Part shown: piece after piece, positions 33,083 through 41,032 of the stretch | Position numbering within the stretch: position 1 is the stretch's first letter | Layout of the letters: every line of letters starts with the position of its first letter | Assembly: GCA_002363155.1 (NCBI GenBank) | Contig: DEWH01000022.1 | Span: 1 to 57,766, forward strand | Direction: 5' to 3' | Source of the DNA: Ruminococcaceae bacterium UBA3215 | GTDB lineage: Bacteria; Bacillota; Clostridia; Oscillospirales; Ruminococcaceae | DNA: 57,766 nt | Translations under genes and position numbers: made by a program | The notes under the pieces: generated by a model | Databases searched by the model: none | What the model was told of the DNA's origin: nothing | Seen by the model: only the letters and a program-made list of their open reading frames with translations

Positions 33083-34156
33083 ATGTCAGTAACAAAAGAC
33101 GGCGATACAGGAAAGTGGATGTCACAGCTCCGTGTCACCGACTGGACGGGCAAGGTGATACACAAGAAGAAGCGCGGCTTTGAAACCAAGCGGGAAGCCC
33201 TTGAATGGGAACGTGAGTTCATAAACCAGGCTAACGGCAGCTTAGGTATGATGTTCGGGGATTTTATCAAGCTCTACTTTGAGGATATGGAAAAGCGTTT
33301 GAAGCCCTCAACGATAGAAAACAAGCGTTGGCTCATAAACTTAAAGATAACCCCGTTTTTCGGCAGAAAATCCCTCAATGAGATAAAGCCGACAGACATA
33401 CGCAGATGGCAGAACGAGCTGCGCAGCTATCGTGACGAGAACGGAAATCCCTACTCCAACACCTATTTAAAGACGATAAACAATCAGCTCACAGCGGTTT
33501 TCAACTATGCTGTAAAGTTCTACGGCTTGCGCGAAAATCCTTGTCATAAGGCAGGAACAATGGGCAAGAAAAATGCCGATGAAATGCTGTTCTGGACAAA
33601 GGCTGAATTTGAAAGCTTTATCAGCAGTGATTATTTCAAGGATAAACCGTCGAGCCACGCGATCTTTATGACCCTATACTATACGGGTATGCGTGAGGGA
33701 GAAATGCTTGCATTAACTCCCGCCGACATTGATCTCGACAAAAAGACCATATCCGTTACCAAGAGCTTTCAGCGGCTGAACGGTGTGGACGTTGTGACCT
33801 CACCGAAAACCGCAAAAAGCGTCCGCACTGTGACGATCCCCGAAAAGCTCTGCTCCTGCCTGTCAGAGTATATGGATAAATGCTATGGGCTTCAGGATAC
33901 CGACAGACTGTTCCCGTACACAAAGCATTATCTCTACCACGAAATGACCAAGGCAACTAAGGCGGCAGGTGTGAAAAAGATACGGGTACACGATATCCGA
34001 CACAGCCACGCAAGTCTTTTGATAGAAATGGGATTTTCTCCGCTTCTCATAGCCGAGCGTTTAGGTCACGAAAAGGTTCAGACCACTCTTGAAATTTACA
34101 GCCATCTCTACCCGAACAAACAGAACGAGGTAGCCGACAAACTTGACGAGATATGA
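33083..34156 (+). CDS. int: Tyrosine integrase of element B
   Basis: 357 residues, full length. An N-terminal arm-binding domain (residues 1-55), a core-binding domain (about 58-150) and a catalytic domain with R204 (TGMREGEML), H303 and R306 (HDIRHSHA), H329 (LGHEKVQ) and nucleophile Y339 (EIYSHLYP) are visible, so it should be active. It lies next to the right att site. A small ATGCCGC/GCGGCAT hairpin (33032-33049) between repressor and int could lower its expression. GAAAGGAAG precedes the ATG. Confidence 0.95.
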   Translation: MSVTKDGDTGKWMSQLRVTDWTGKVIHKKKRGFETKREALEWEREFINQANGSLGMMFGDFIKLYFEDMEKRLKPSTIENKRWLINLKITPFFGRKSLNEIKPTDIRRWQNELRSYRDENGNPYSNTYLKTINNQLTAVFNYAVKFYGLRENPCHKAGTMGKKNADEMLFWTKAEFESFISSDYFKDKPSSHAIFMTLYYTGMREGEMLALTPADIDLDKKTISVTKSFQRLNGVDVVTSPKTAKSVRTVTIPEKLCSCLSEYMDKCYGLQDTDRLFPYTKHYLYHEMTKATKAAGVKKIRVHDIRHSHASLLIEMGFSPLLIAERLGHEKVQTTLEIYSHLYPNKQNEVADKLDEI

Positions 34157-34197
34157 ACTCCCGCAAAGACCGTCGGCTACAAAAAAATCTCAAAAAT

Positions 34198-34214
34198 GTA
34201 GCCAATTTGTAGCC
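34198..34214 (+). repeat. Right arm-type direct repeats of element B
   Basis: GTAGCC at 34198 and 34209, 11 bp apart, starting 78 bp before the att3 core. Confidence 0.65.
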
Positions 34215-34228
34215 ATAAGCAAAATAAA

Positions 34229-34265
34229 ATCCCGAAAGCCCGCATAACAAACGGACTTTCGGGAT
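34229..34265 (-). terminator. Terminator of guaA supplied by element B
   Basis: 10-bp stem ATCCCGAAAG / CTTTCGGGAT. On the minus strand it is followed by TTTTATTTTG. It lies inside the element, nine bases past the guaA stop. Confidence 0.8.
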
Positions 34266-34272
34266 ATAAGCA

Positions 34273-34291
34273 ATTATTCCCACTCGATCGT
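34273..34291 (-). other. att3: guaA 3' end attachment site
   Basis: The core ATTCCCACTCGATC covers the last codons and stop of guaA (Glu-Trp-Glu-stop), a known hotspot for integrative elements. It restores a complete guaA. Confidence 0.75.
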
Positions 34292-35815
34292 AGCCGGCGG
34301 CTTACTCGTTATATCGTAGCAAACTCTGTTTATATTTCCGACTTCATTGACTATGCGGATACTTGCCTTTTCGAGCACATCGTAAGGAATGCGCGCGAAA
34401 TCAGCCGTCATAAAGTCAGTCGTGGTTACGCCGCGCAGCGCAAGCGTATAATCATACGTTCTTCCGTCGCCCATAACGCCTACCGAACGCATATCGGTAA
34501 GCACCGCAAAATACTGGTTAATACTGCGTTCAAGACCTGCCGCGGCTATCTCCTCGCGGAATATGAGATCGGCATCGCGCAGTATCTCCAGCTTCTCCCG
34601 TGTTATCTCGCCTATGATGCGTATTGCAAGACCGGGACCCGGGAAAGGCTGGCGCCATACGAGGTAATCCGGGAGCCCGAGTTCCGAGCCGAGCTTTCTT
34701 ACTTCGTCCTTGAACAGCAGGCGCAGCGGTTCGATTATCTCCTTGAAATCAACGTGATCCGGCAGTCCGCCTACATTATGGTGCGACTTGATGACTGCGG
34801 CATCGCCCGTTCCGCTCTCGATAACATCGGGATAAATGGTACCCTGCACGAGAAAATCAACAGCGCCGATCTTTCTGGATTCTTCCTCGAAAACGCGGAT
34901 AAACTCCTCGCCTATGATCTTTCTCTTCGCTTCCGGCTCGCTCACGCCTTCAAGTCTCGATATAAACCTCTCGGAAGCATCGACCCTTATAAAGTTGACA
35001 TTTCTGTCTCTGAAAGCGGCTTCTACCTCATCGCCCTCATTTTTGCGCATAAATCCGTGATCCACGAAAACGCAGGTGAGCTGATCTCCCACAGCTTTTG
35101 AGAGAAGTGCGCAGGCAACGGAGCTGTCAACGCCGCCGGAAAGAGCGAGCAGCACCTTTCCGCTTCCTACGCGGGCGCGTATCTGCTCAACGGCGGTCTT
35201 TGCGTAATCCTTCATATTCCAGTCGCCGATACACCCGCAGACATTCTTCACGAAGCTGTCGAGCATAGCTATACCGTGCTGTGTATGGTTCACCTCGGGG
35301 TGGAACTGTACGGCATACAGCTTTCTGTCAGCATTCTCGAATGCCGCCGCGGGGCAGTCTTTGGTATGCGCGGTAATGCGGAATCCGTCCGGCACCTGTG
35401 CGACATAATCGGTATGGCTCATCCACGAAACAGCGGAGTCCGGAAGATCATTCACCTTTCCGAATATCACGGAAGACTTGTCGTAAGATGTCTCCGTCTT
35501 GCCGTATTCGGACACCTTGCATGTCTCGACTTTTCCGCCGAGGGTATATGCCATAAGCTGTGCGCCGTAGCATATTCCGAGGATCGGGATCCCCATATCA
35601 AATATTTCTTTTCCTATATGCGGAGATTTTTCGTCATATACGCTGTTAGGCCCTCCGGTAAAAATGATGCCTTTGGGCGCAAGTTTTCTGATATCATCAA
35701 GCGGTGTCTTATAGGAGCGCACTTCACAGTAAACTCCGCATTCTCTCACGCGTCTTGCGATAAGCTGGTTGTACTGTCCGCCGAAATCGAGGACGATAAC
35801 AAGTTCGTTCTGCAT
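34274..35815 (-). CDS. guaA: GMP synthase (glutamine-hydrolysing)
   Basis: 513 residues, complete. Class I amidotransferase domain (1-190) with nucleophile Cys in GICYGAQL and His in FHPEV. The ATP pyrophosphatase domain has the P-loop SGGVDSS (about 229-235). The C-terminal dimerisation domain ends PPATIEWE. It converts XMP to GMP. It is monocistronic, with a promoter at 35849-35877, a short leader and no purine riboswitch. The 3' end is the att site of the island. Confidence 0.97.
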   Translation of the reverse strand: MQNELVIVLDFGGQYNQLIARRVRECGVYCEVRSYKTPLDDIRKLAPKGIIFTGGPNSVYDEKSPHIGKEIFDMGIPILGICYGAQLMAYTLGGKVETCKVSEYGKTETSYDKSSVIFGKVNDLPDSAVSWMSHTDYVAQVPDGFRITAHTKDCPAAAFENADRKLYAVQFHPEVNHTQHGIAMLDSFVKNVCGCIGDWNMKDYAKTAVEQIRARVGSGKVLLALSGGVDSSVACALLSKAVGDQLTCVFVDHGFMRKNEGDEVEAAFRDRNVNFIRVDASERFISRLEGVSEPEAKRKIIGEEFIRVFEEESRKIGAVDFLVQGTIYPDVIESGTGDAAVIKSHHNVGGLPDHVDFKEIIEPLRLLFKDEVRKLGSELGLPDYLVWRQPFPGPGLAIRIIGEITREKLEILRDADLIFREEIAAAGLERSINQYFAVLTDMRSVGVMGDGRTYDYTLALRGVTTTDFMTADFARIPYDVLEKASIRIVNEVGNINRVCYDITSKPPATIEWE

Positions 35816-35848
35816 AGTTTTGTCTGCCTTTCATATTCTGATAAACAC

Positions 35849-35877
35849 ATTGTATCATATTTCTCTCATAAATGCAA
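35849..35877 (-). promoter_or_regulatory. Promoter of guaA
   Basis: Minus strand TTGCAT (35877-35872), 17 bases, TACAAT (35854-35849). Confidence 0.75.
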
Positions 35878-35924
35878 GAAAAATCTGATATTCCTGCAAA
35901 ATACCCTAAAAATCAGAGGTGTCT

Positions 35925-35957
35925 GTAAAAAAGAACAGGGATACCGAAGTATCCCTG
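35925..35957 (-). terminator. Terminator of paaK-ACT operon
   Basis: 9-bp stem CAGGGATAC / GTATCCCTG with a UUCG loop on the minus strand, then TTCTTTTTTA. Confidence 0.85.
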
Positions 35958-36133
35958 CACTGAACTCTGTAATCTGTCTCCCCGTTAATGTGACCGGAAC
36001 GGTAGAACCGGCACTGACAGACAGCTGAAAAGCCGTCAATGGGTCGCCGCCTGTGCAAGATGCGAGATAAAACCTCACTTGTGCGGCGGATCGTCCCCGC
36101 GCGGACTCCGCGCGGCCCGCGGCAGCGAAAAAT

Positions 36134-36225
36134 CTACGCGCGTGAGCGCGCCTCTCAAGCCCCTCTACGCGCGGAGCGCGCCTCTCGAGTCTCTCTACGC
36201 GCGTGAGCGCGCTTCTCGAGCCTTC
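36134..36225 (+). repeat. Three tandem 30-31 bp GC-rich units
   Basis: Units start at 36134, 36165 and 36195, each CTACGCGCG..AGCGCGC then CTCTC or CTTCTC. Each unit forms a GCGCG(tga)CGCGC-type hairpin. They lie just past the ACT gene. Confidence 0.85.
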
Positions 36226-36227
36226 TC

Positions 36228-36662
36228 TTATATCTCCGACAGCTCTTTCTCCGAGATAAGCGTGCAGTCCGCGTCCTTGAGCGCTTCAACGGCATTCTCG
36301 TTGTTGTCCACTCTCAGGATAAGGCACGCCGTACCCTTGTCACGGTTGAGGAATGCGGCATACATATACTCAACGCTGATATTCGCGTTGTAGAGTATCT
36401 TCATAATCGAAGCCATGCTGCCGGGCTTGTCATCGGCGATAACTGCGATAACATTTGCGGCTGATGCTATAAATCCGTTTTCCTTAAGGGCGGCAATAGC
36501 CTTTTCGGTATCGTTCACTATGATACGCATAATACCGAAATCCTTGGTGTCCGCGATAGATACGGCGCGGATGTTGATCCCTGCCGATGCAAGAGCTTCT
36601 GTTACAGCGGAAAGTCTTCCGGGTCTGTTTTCCACAAATACTGATAACTGCTTTACTGTCAT
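36228..36662 (-). CDS. Tandem ACT-domain protein
   Basis: 144 residues made of two ACT domains: FVENRPGRLSAVTEALASAG at the start and IADDKPGSMASIMKILYNAN in the second half. No enzyme domain is present. Such proteins bind amino acids or aromatic acids and regulate partners. It is coupled to paaK (22 bp gap) with GGAGG before the ATG. This pairing is frequent in anaerobes and suggests sensing of aromatic amino acids or their acids. Confidence 0.85.
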   Translation of the reverse strand: MTVKQLSVFVENRPGRLSAVTEALASAGINIRAVSIADTKDFGIMRIIVNDTEKAIAALKENGFIASAANVIAVIADDKPGSMASIMKILYNANISVEYMYAAFLNRDKGTACLILRVDNNENAVEALKDADCTLISEKELSEI

Positions 36663-36683
36663 GGCTTTTTTCCTCCTTTAACC

Positions 36684-37994
36684 TCACACAAGCTTGCGCT
36701 TGTCTATAACACGAACTGCCTTGCCCTCGGAGCGCGGTATGGATTTCGGCTCAACAAGGGAGATCTTGGCTCTTATGCCGAGTATCTGCTGTATATCCGT
36801 GCCGATCTTCTTCTCAAGCGTCGAGATGTCCTTGATCGTATCGCTGAACATATCGTCGGAGATCTCGACCTTTATCTCGAACGTATCGGTGGTGCCGACT
36901 CTGTCAACAACGATCTGATAGTTGGGCGCAGCCTTGAAGTCCTTGATGAGCACTTCTTCTATCTGCGACGGGAATACGTTTACTCCCTTTATTATCAGCA
37001 TATCGTCGCTTCTGCCCATAGGCTTTGTCATCTTTACAAGAGTTCTTCCGCAGGAGCACTTTCCTCTTGAAAGTATGCATATATCTCTCGTTCTGTAACG
37101 GAGCAGAGGGAATGCTTCCTTTGTTATGCTGGTGAATACGAGCTCGCCCTTTGAACCTTCGGGGAGCACTTCGCCGGTATCGGGATCGATTATCTCCGCT
37201 ATGAAGTGATCCTCGTTTATGTGCATTCCGCTCTGCTCTTCGCACTCGAAAGCAACGCCGGGGCCGCTTGTTTCGGTAAGTCCGTAGATGTCGTAAGCCT
37301 TGATGCCGAGAGTCGCCTCGATCTGCTCGCGCATTGCCTGCGTCCAGGGCTCCGCGCCGAAAATGCCTGCTTTCAGCGGTATGTCCTCGGGCTTATATCC
37401 CATCTCCTGCAAAGTCTCGCCTATATATGCGGCGTATGACGGGGTGCAGCAGAGAATAGTTGCCTTGAGGTCCATCATGAACTGTATCTGTCTTTCGGTA
37501 TTTCCCGATGACATCGGAAGGGTGAGACAGCCTACCTTGTGGGAACCGCCGTGAAGACCCGCACCTCCCGTGAAAAGTCCGTAACCGTATGCCACCTGTA
37601 CAACGTCTTCCTTTGTGCCGCCCGCAGCAGTGATAGCTCTTGCGACGCAGTCCTCCCAGAGGTCAACGTCATGCTGCGTGTAAAACGACACAACACGCTT
37701 GCCGGTCGTACCGCTCGTTGACTGTATGCGAACGCAGTCCGAAAGCGGTGCGGCAAGCATACCGTAAGGGTACGAATCACGAAGATCTGCCTTGCTTAAA
37801 AAAGGCAGCTTGTGAAGATCGTCAATACTCTTTATATCGTCGGGAGTAACGCCCTTCTCCTCCATTTTCTTCCGGTAGTAAGGAACATTGTCCCATACAT
37901 GCTTGACCTGAGCGACAAGTCTTTCGCTCTGGAGCTTCCGCATTTCCGCGAGCTCCATTTTCTCGATCTTTTCGTTCCAATATCTCTGAGCCAT
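36684..37994 (-). CDS. paaK: Phenylacetate-CoA ligase family enzyme
   Basis: 436 residues of the ANL superfamily. The ATP/AMP motif is SGTTGKR, with YGLTETSGPG, YRTRDI and a C-terminal domain with the lysine region RSEGKAVRVIDKR. It activates aryl acids (phenylacetate or indoleacetate) to CoA thioesters, as in anaerobic aromatic amino acid metabolism. GGAGG precedes the ATG. It is first in an operon with the ACT protein. The exact substrate is not visible. Confidence 0.9.
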   Translation of the reverse strand: MAQRYWNEKIEKMELAEMRKLQSERLVAQVKHVWDNVPYYRKKMEEKGVTPDDIKSIDDLHKLPFLSKADLRDSYPYGMLAAPLSDCVRIQSTSGTTGKRVVSFYTQHDVDLWEDCVARAITAAGGTKEDVVQVAYGYGLFTGGAGLHGGSHKVGCLTLPMSSGNTERQIQFMMDLKATILCCTPSYAAYIGETLQEMGYKPEDIPLKAGIFGAEPWTQAMREQIEATLGIKAYDIYGLTETSGPGVAFECEEQSGMHINEDHFIAEIIDPDTGEVLPEGSKGELVFTSITKEAFPLLRYRTRDICILSRGKCSCGRTLVKMTKPMGRSDDMLIIKGVNVFPSQIEEVLIKDFKAAPNYQIVVDRVGTTDTFEIKVEISDDMFSDTIKDISTLEKKIGTDIQQILGIRAKISLVEPKSIPRSEGKAVRVIDKRKLV

Positions 37995-38075
37995 TGGAAT
38001 ATGTCCTCCTTAATGAACGCTGCCTGAATCAATAAAGCATATTGATATCCGGGTAGAATTGAATCCTGCGCTGTT

Positions 38076-38104
38076 ATTATACCACATTTTTGCAACTTCG
38101 TCAA
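38076..38104 (-). promoter_or_regulatory. Promoter of paaK operon
   Basis: Minus strand TTGACG (38104-38099), 17 bases, TATAAT (38081-38076), with extended -10 TGG. Confidence 0.85.
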
Positions 38105-38157
38105 GATTTTTGTGCAAACTGCCCACTTTTTGTATTATACCGGTTCTGCGAAAAAGG

Positions 38158-38186
38158 TTGATTTTTGACGGAATATATGATAGAAT
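38158..38186 (+). promoter_or_regulatory. Promoter of ExbB/ExbD-like operon
   Basis: TTGATT (38158-38163), 17 bases, TAGAAT (38181-38186). Confidence 0.55.
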
Positions 38187-38221
38187 AAATTGTGTAAATA
38201 ACTGACCGGAGGTGCCTGGCT

Positions 38222-38761
38222 TTGGGAAACATATTTTCCGTTATTTTCATGAATTTCTGGGGATTTGATATCATCATCTTCCTTGCCGCTTTGTTCAACG
38301 GCTTTGTGTTCTGTATGGTCAAGATCTCCGCAGACAAGATAAAGGCGAAAATGAACCATACCGTCTATGTACCGCATTTCCGTATTTCCGGCAGAGAAAT
38401 GCACAAGCAGGTCTCCGAGCTCCGGGAAGAGGACGTTCTCACGCTTAAAAGCTCGTCGGACAAGTTCTATGCGCTGTTTGTGAATATAACCGGCATATTT
38501 CCGCTCCTCGGCATTCTCGGCACAGTAGTCTCGCTTCTCGGGCTTGTGTCCGACATGAACAACGTTGCCGGCAACTTCTACGGCGCGCTCACTTCCACAT
38601 TCTGGGGGCTTATCTTCGCGATACTGTTCAAGTTCCTTGACGGCATAATATCACCCGAGATCGAAAGCAACGAAAAAAGCGTGCTCATGTACCTCGACAG
38701 CAACAGCGAGGACGAGCGTGCCGGAAACCCGCAGCCCGAAAAGCGCGGAAAGCGTAAATAA
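38222..38761 (+). CDS. MotA/TolQ/ExbB-type proton channel protein
   Basis: 179 residues with three membrane segments (about 3-33, 82-109, 117-142). The ExbB/TolQ signature is clear in helices 2-3: FPLLGILGTVVSLLGLV and ALTSTFWGLIFAI. The start is TTG at 38222 with GGAGG nine bases before it. It would form the proton-channel ring of a motor that transmits proton-motive force. It heads an operon with two ExbD-like genes. TonB- or Tol-type roles need an outer membrane, which a Firmicute of this kind should lack, so the job is unknown. Confidence 0.8.
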   Translation: MGNIFSVIFMNFWGFDIIIFLAALFNGFVFCMVKISADKIKAKMNHTVYVPHFRISGREMHKQVSELREEDVLTLKSSSDKFYALFVNITGIFPLLGILGTVVSLLGLVSDMNNVAGNFYGALTSTFWGLIFAILFKFLDGIISPEIESNEKSVLMYLDSNSEDERAGNPQPEKRGKRK

Positions 38762-38775
38762 CAGGCGGTGCCGGT

Positions 38776-39345
38776 ATGAGAAACAGGGGGATCGCAATTG
38801 AGCTCACCGCGCTGCTGGACGTTATACTGATAATGCTCTTCTGGGTGATGATGAGCATGGAGCATGAGAAAGAAGTCGTGCATACCGAAGCGGAGGAGAC
38901 GATAGCGGCGAAGGAAGCCGAGTTTGAGCAGCAGGTCTCGGAAATCACGGCAGAACTCGATGCAGTAAAGGCGCAGTACAACCGTTTTCTTGACGAGAAT
39001 GCACAGGACGCGGCTGTCGCGAATCAGAAGGCGCTCGACGAATTTGCACAGGGACGCATGATAACGCTCAATCTCACATACGACGCGGTAGGCAAGCTGT
39101 TCATACTTGATGAGAACGGCGAACTTGCGCACACTCTTCTCGGTACGGAAGAAGAGATCGCGGATTCGATATCCGATGTCATAGAGGAGTCCGGACTTGA
39201 CAAAAACGATGTCATACTCTGCGCTTTTGTCTATGACGGCAGCAGAGCGCTGTACCGCGATGTGAAGAAGATAACTGCGGCAGCGGATATCGTAGGCAAG
39301 GACTACAATAATTTTTATTGTACATACATCAACATTTCACGGTGA
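38776..39345 (+). CDS. ExbD/TolR-like stator protein 1
   Basis: 189 residues. One N-terminal helix, IELTALLDVILIMLFWVMM, carries Asp15 at the position of the essential ExbD/TolR proton-binding aspartate. A coiled coil (about 33-75) and an extracytoplasmic domain follow. It lies 14 bp after the channel gene, with AGGCGGTG before the ATG. It is longer than ExbD (about 140) because of the coiled coil. It probably pairs with the channel subunit. Confidence 0.7.
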   Translation: MRNRGIAIELTALLDVILIMLFWVMMSMEHEKEVVHTEAEETIAAKEAEFEQQVSEITAELDAVKAQYNRFLDENAQDAAVANQKALDEFAQGRMITLNLTYDAVGKLFILDENGELAHTLLGTEEEIADSISDVIEESGLDKNDVILCAFVYDGSRALYRDVKKITAAADIVGKDYNNFYCTYINISR

Positions 39346-39359
39346 AAAGGAGTATCAAA

Positions 39360-39842
39360 ATGGCAAAAGACGATGATCAGAGACTGGAAAAGCTTGAAAA
39401 GCAGAACAAGAAGCTGAAAAAGAAGAACAAGGCAGGCGGTAAAGTTATAATCATTCTGCTTATAATCATAGCGCTGCTTGCCGCGGTGATGTTCCTGTTT
39501 GACCCGTTCGGGTTCGGATTCGGAGCTCCCTTCGCTGTCGGCGGCAATAACGGCGGTGCCGGCGGTCAGGCTTCCGCGGTCACAAGTGCGGATACTTCTC
39601 CGGCAGTAACCGAAGCTCCTGCAACGGAAGCTCCCGAGCCGGATCATATCGAAATCACCGTCTCCGGCTCCACATACCTTTATAATGGCAGCGAGAAGAC
39701 TGCGGACGAGATAGCGAAGATATGCTCTGACGAGGGTATCAGTACGGTCATAATAACCGATGACAGCGCTACGCAGAACGCGATAGACGAACTTTTGTCG
39801 GTACTTAAAACTGCCGGCATAGAGATGCTCCTCCCCGAGTAA
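39360..39842 (+). CDS. ExbD-fold membrane protein 2
   Basis: 160 residues from the ATG at 39360 (AAAAGGAG upstream). A charged cytoplasmic N-terminus with a short coiled coil precedes one helix (about 31-50, no Asp), a Gly/Thr/Ala/Pro linker (60-95) and a C-terminal about 60-residue domain. That domain's pattern (ITVSGSTYLYNG, VIITDDSATQNAIDELLSVLKTAGI) matches the ExbD/TolR extracytoplasmic fold. It is the third gene of the operon and may be an accessory or second stator subunit. Confidence 0.6.
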   Translation: MAKDDDQRLEKLEKQNKKLKKKNKAGGKVIIILLIIIALLAAVMFLFDPFGFGFGAPFAVGGNNGGAGGQASAVTSADTSPAVTEAPATEAPEPDHIEITVSGSTYLYNGSEKTADEIAKICSDEGISTVIITDDSATQNAIDELLSVLKTAGIEMLLPE

Positions 39843-39925
39843 AAGTGTCAGTTTTCCTCTTTGCGCATATAATGGATCGAGGGCTGCGATAAGACTGCAA
39901 GCCCTTACGCAAAGGAGGAAAAACA

Positions 39926-40759
39926 ATGGCAACATTTTACAATCAGGCAACACTGTCCTATAACAATATAACCGTAAGTTCAAACGTAGTAAGCGGTGAG
40001 ATAACCGAAGTGCTCTCCGTGTCAAAGACCGCTGTGTCCGACGCGTACAGCCCCGGCGAGGTGCTGACCTATGCGGTATCTCTGGTGAACAGCGGAACTT
40101 CCGCTCTTACCGACATCACGCTCACCGACGATCTCGGCGAATACGAGTACATCGGCGCTTCTCTCGTGCCGCTGACTTACGTTGACGGCTCCGTGCAGTA
40201 TTTCGAGAACGGCGTGCTTCGTCCGGCACCTGCCGTGACAGCCGGAACAGATCTTGTATTCTCCGGAATAACCGTTCCCGCAGGCGGCAATGCCATGATA
40301 ATCTATCAGGCGTCGGCAAATGAGTTTGCGCCTGTTGAGGCAGGCTCCGCCATAACGAATACGGTCACTGCCGACGGCACGGGAACTGCGGCTGTTGAAG
40401 CTTCCGCAACTGTTCCCGCGGAGAACGAGGCTATCCTCTCGATAAGCAAGTCCCTTGCCCCCTGCGAAGTTGCGGAGAACGGTCATATCACCTATTCGTT
40501 CCTTATCCAGAATACCGGCAACACTGCCGAAAGCGCGGCGGTCATAAACGACACCTTTGATCCTGTGCTGAGCGGTATTTCCGTGACGGTTGACGGGGCT
40601 TCGTCGAATGCTTACACCTACAACGAGCTTACCGGCGAATTTGCGACAAACTCCGGAGCATTCACTGTTCCAGCCGCATCTTCCGGCCGTGATGCTTCTA
40701 CCGGCGCATACACCATAGTCCCCGGTACGGTCACTGTTACGGTTTCGGGCATTATCTGA
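39926..40759 (+). CDS. DUF11-repeat protein
   Basis: 277 residues of beta-rich DUF11-type repeats (LSVSKTAVSDAYSPGEVLTY, VSLVNSGTSALTDITLTDDL; then LSISKSLAPCEVAENGHITY, LIQNTGNTAESAAVINDTF). Such repeats normally build surface proteins, yet no signal peptide or anchor is visible and the protein begins MATFYNQATLSYNN. A strong AAAGGAGG precedes the start. A possible TATAAT (39868-39873) suggests its own promoter; it is also 84 bp after the ExbD-like gene. It could be an internally stored or non-classically exported structural protein. Confidence 0.7.
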   Translation: MATFYNQATLSYNNITVSSNVVSGEITEVLSVSKTAVSDAYSPGEVLTYAVSLVNSGTSALTDITLTDDLGEYEYIGASLVPLTYVDGSVQYFENGVLRPAPAVTAGTDLVFSGITVPAGGNAMIIYQASANEFAPVEAGSAITNTVTADGTGTAAVEASATVPAENEAILSISKSLAPCEVAENGHITYSFLIQNTGNTAESAAVINDTFDPVLSGISVTVDGASSNAYTYNELTGEFATNSGAFTVPAASSGRDASTGAYTIVPGTVTVTVSGII

Positions 40760-40841
40760 AACGTTCCTGCGGATAAAGATAACTTCTCCGCAATGCCGTG
40801 ACCCGGAAGTTCACTGGATCCGGAACTGCCGAATTTAACAA

Positions 40842-40884
40842 CCCCCGTATCTGCACCGGAATGCGGATACGGGGGATATTTTTC
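40842..40884 (+). terminator. Terminator after DUF11 gene
   Basis: 10-bp stem CCCCCGTATC / GATACGGGGG (40842-40851, 40866-40875) followed by ATATTTTTC. Confidence 0.9.
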
Positions 40885-40988
40885 TGTTCAGATGAGAGGA
40901 CATCGTGTTATACTAAATTAGTATCTGTCCGCAGGCAAAACCAAGTAATTTCGTCACGATTCAGATATGCGCGCAGAGCGCGCTCCTA

Positions 40989-41020
40989 AATTGTGCATTG
41001 TGAATTGTGCATTGTGAATT
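40989..41020 (+). repeat. 14-bp tandem repeat
   Basis: AATTGTGCATTGTG occurs twice in direct succession (40989, 41003), then AATT. It lies just past the stop of the cupin fusion gene. Confidence 0.8.
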
Positions 41021-41032
41021 AGTCTAATAGTA

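Larger units (their letters stand above)
23417..34286. mobile_element. Integrative element B (intact integrase, guaA 3' end)
   Basis: About 10.9 kb from att2 to the 3' end of guaA. It carries an intact tyrosine integrase beside the right end, a divergent repressor/excisionase control region, a P4-type helicase, a TnpV-like protein and two lipoproteins as cargo. GTAGCC direct repeats, 11 bp apart, lie 113 bp inside the left core and 78 bp before the right core. No conjugation or capsid genes are present, so it is probably a mobilisable or satellite-type element. Confidence 0.8.

Noticed and set aside
35816..35880. Purine riboswitch before guaA
   Set aside because: The promoter lies only about 35 bases before the start, leaving no room for an aptamer.
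36134..36225. Possible CRISPR array (30-31 bp units)
   Set aside because: Units follow each other directly with no unique spacers.
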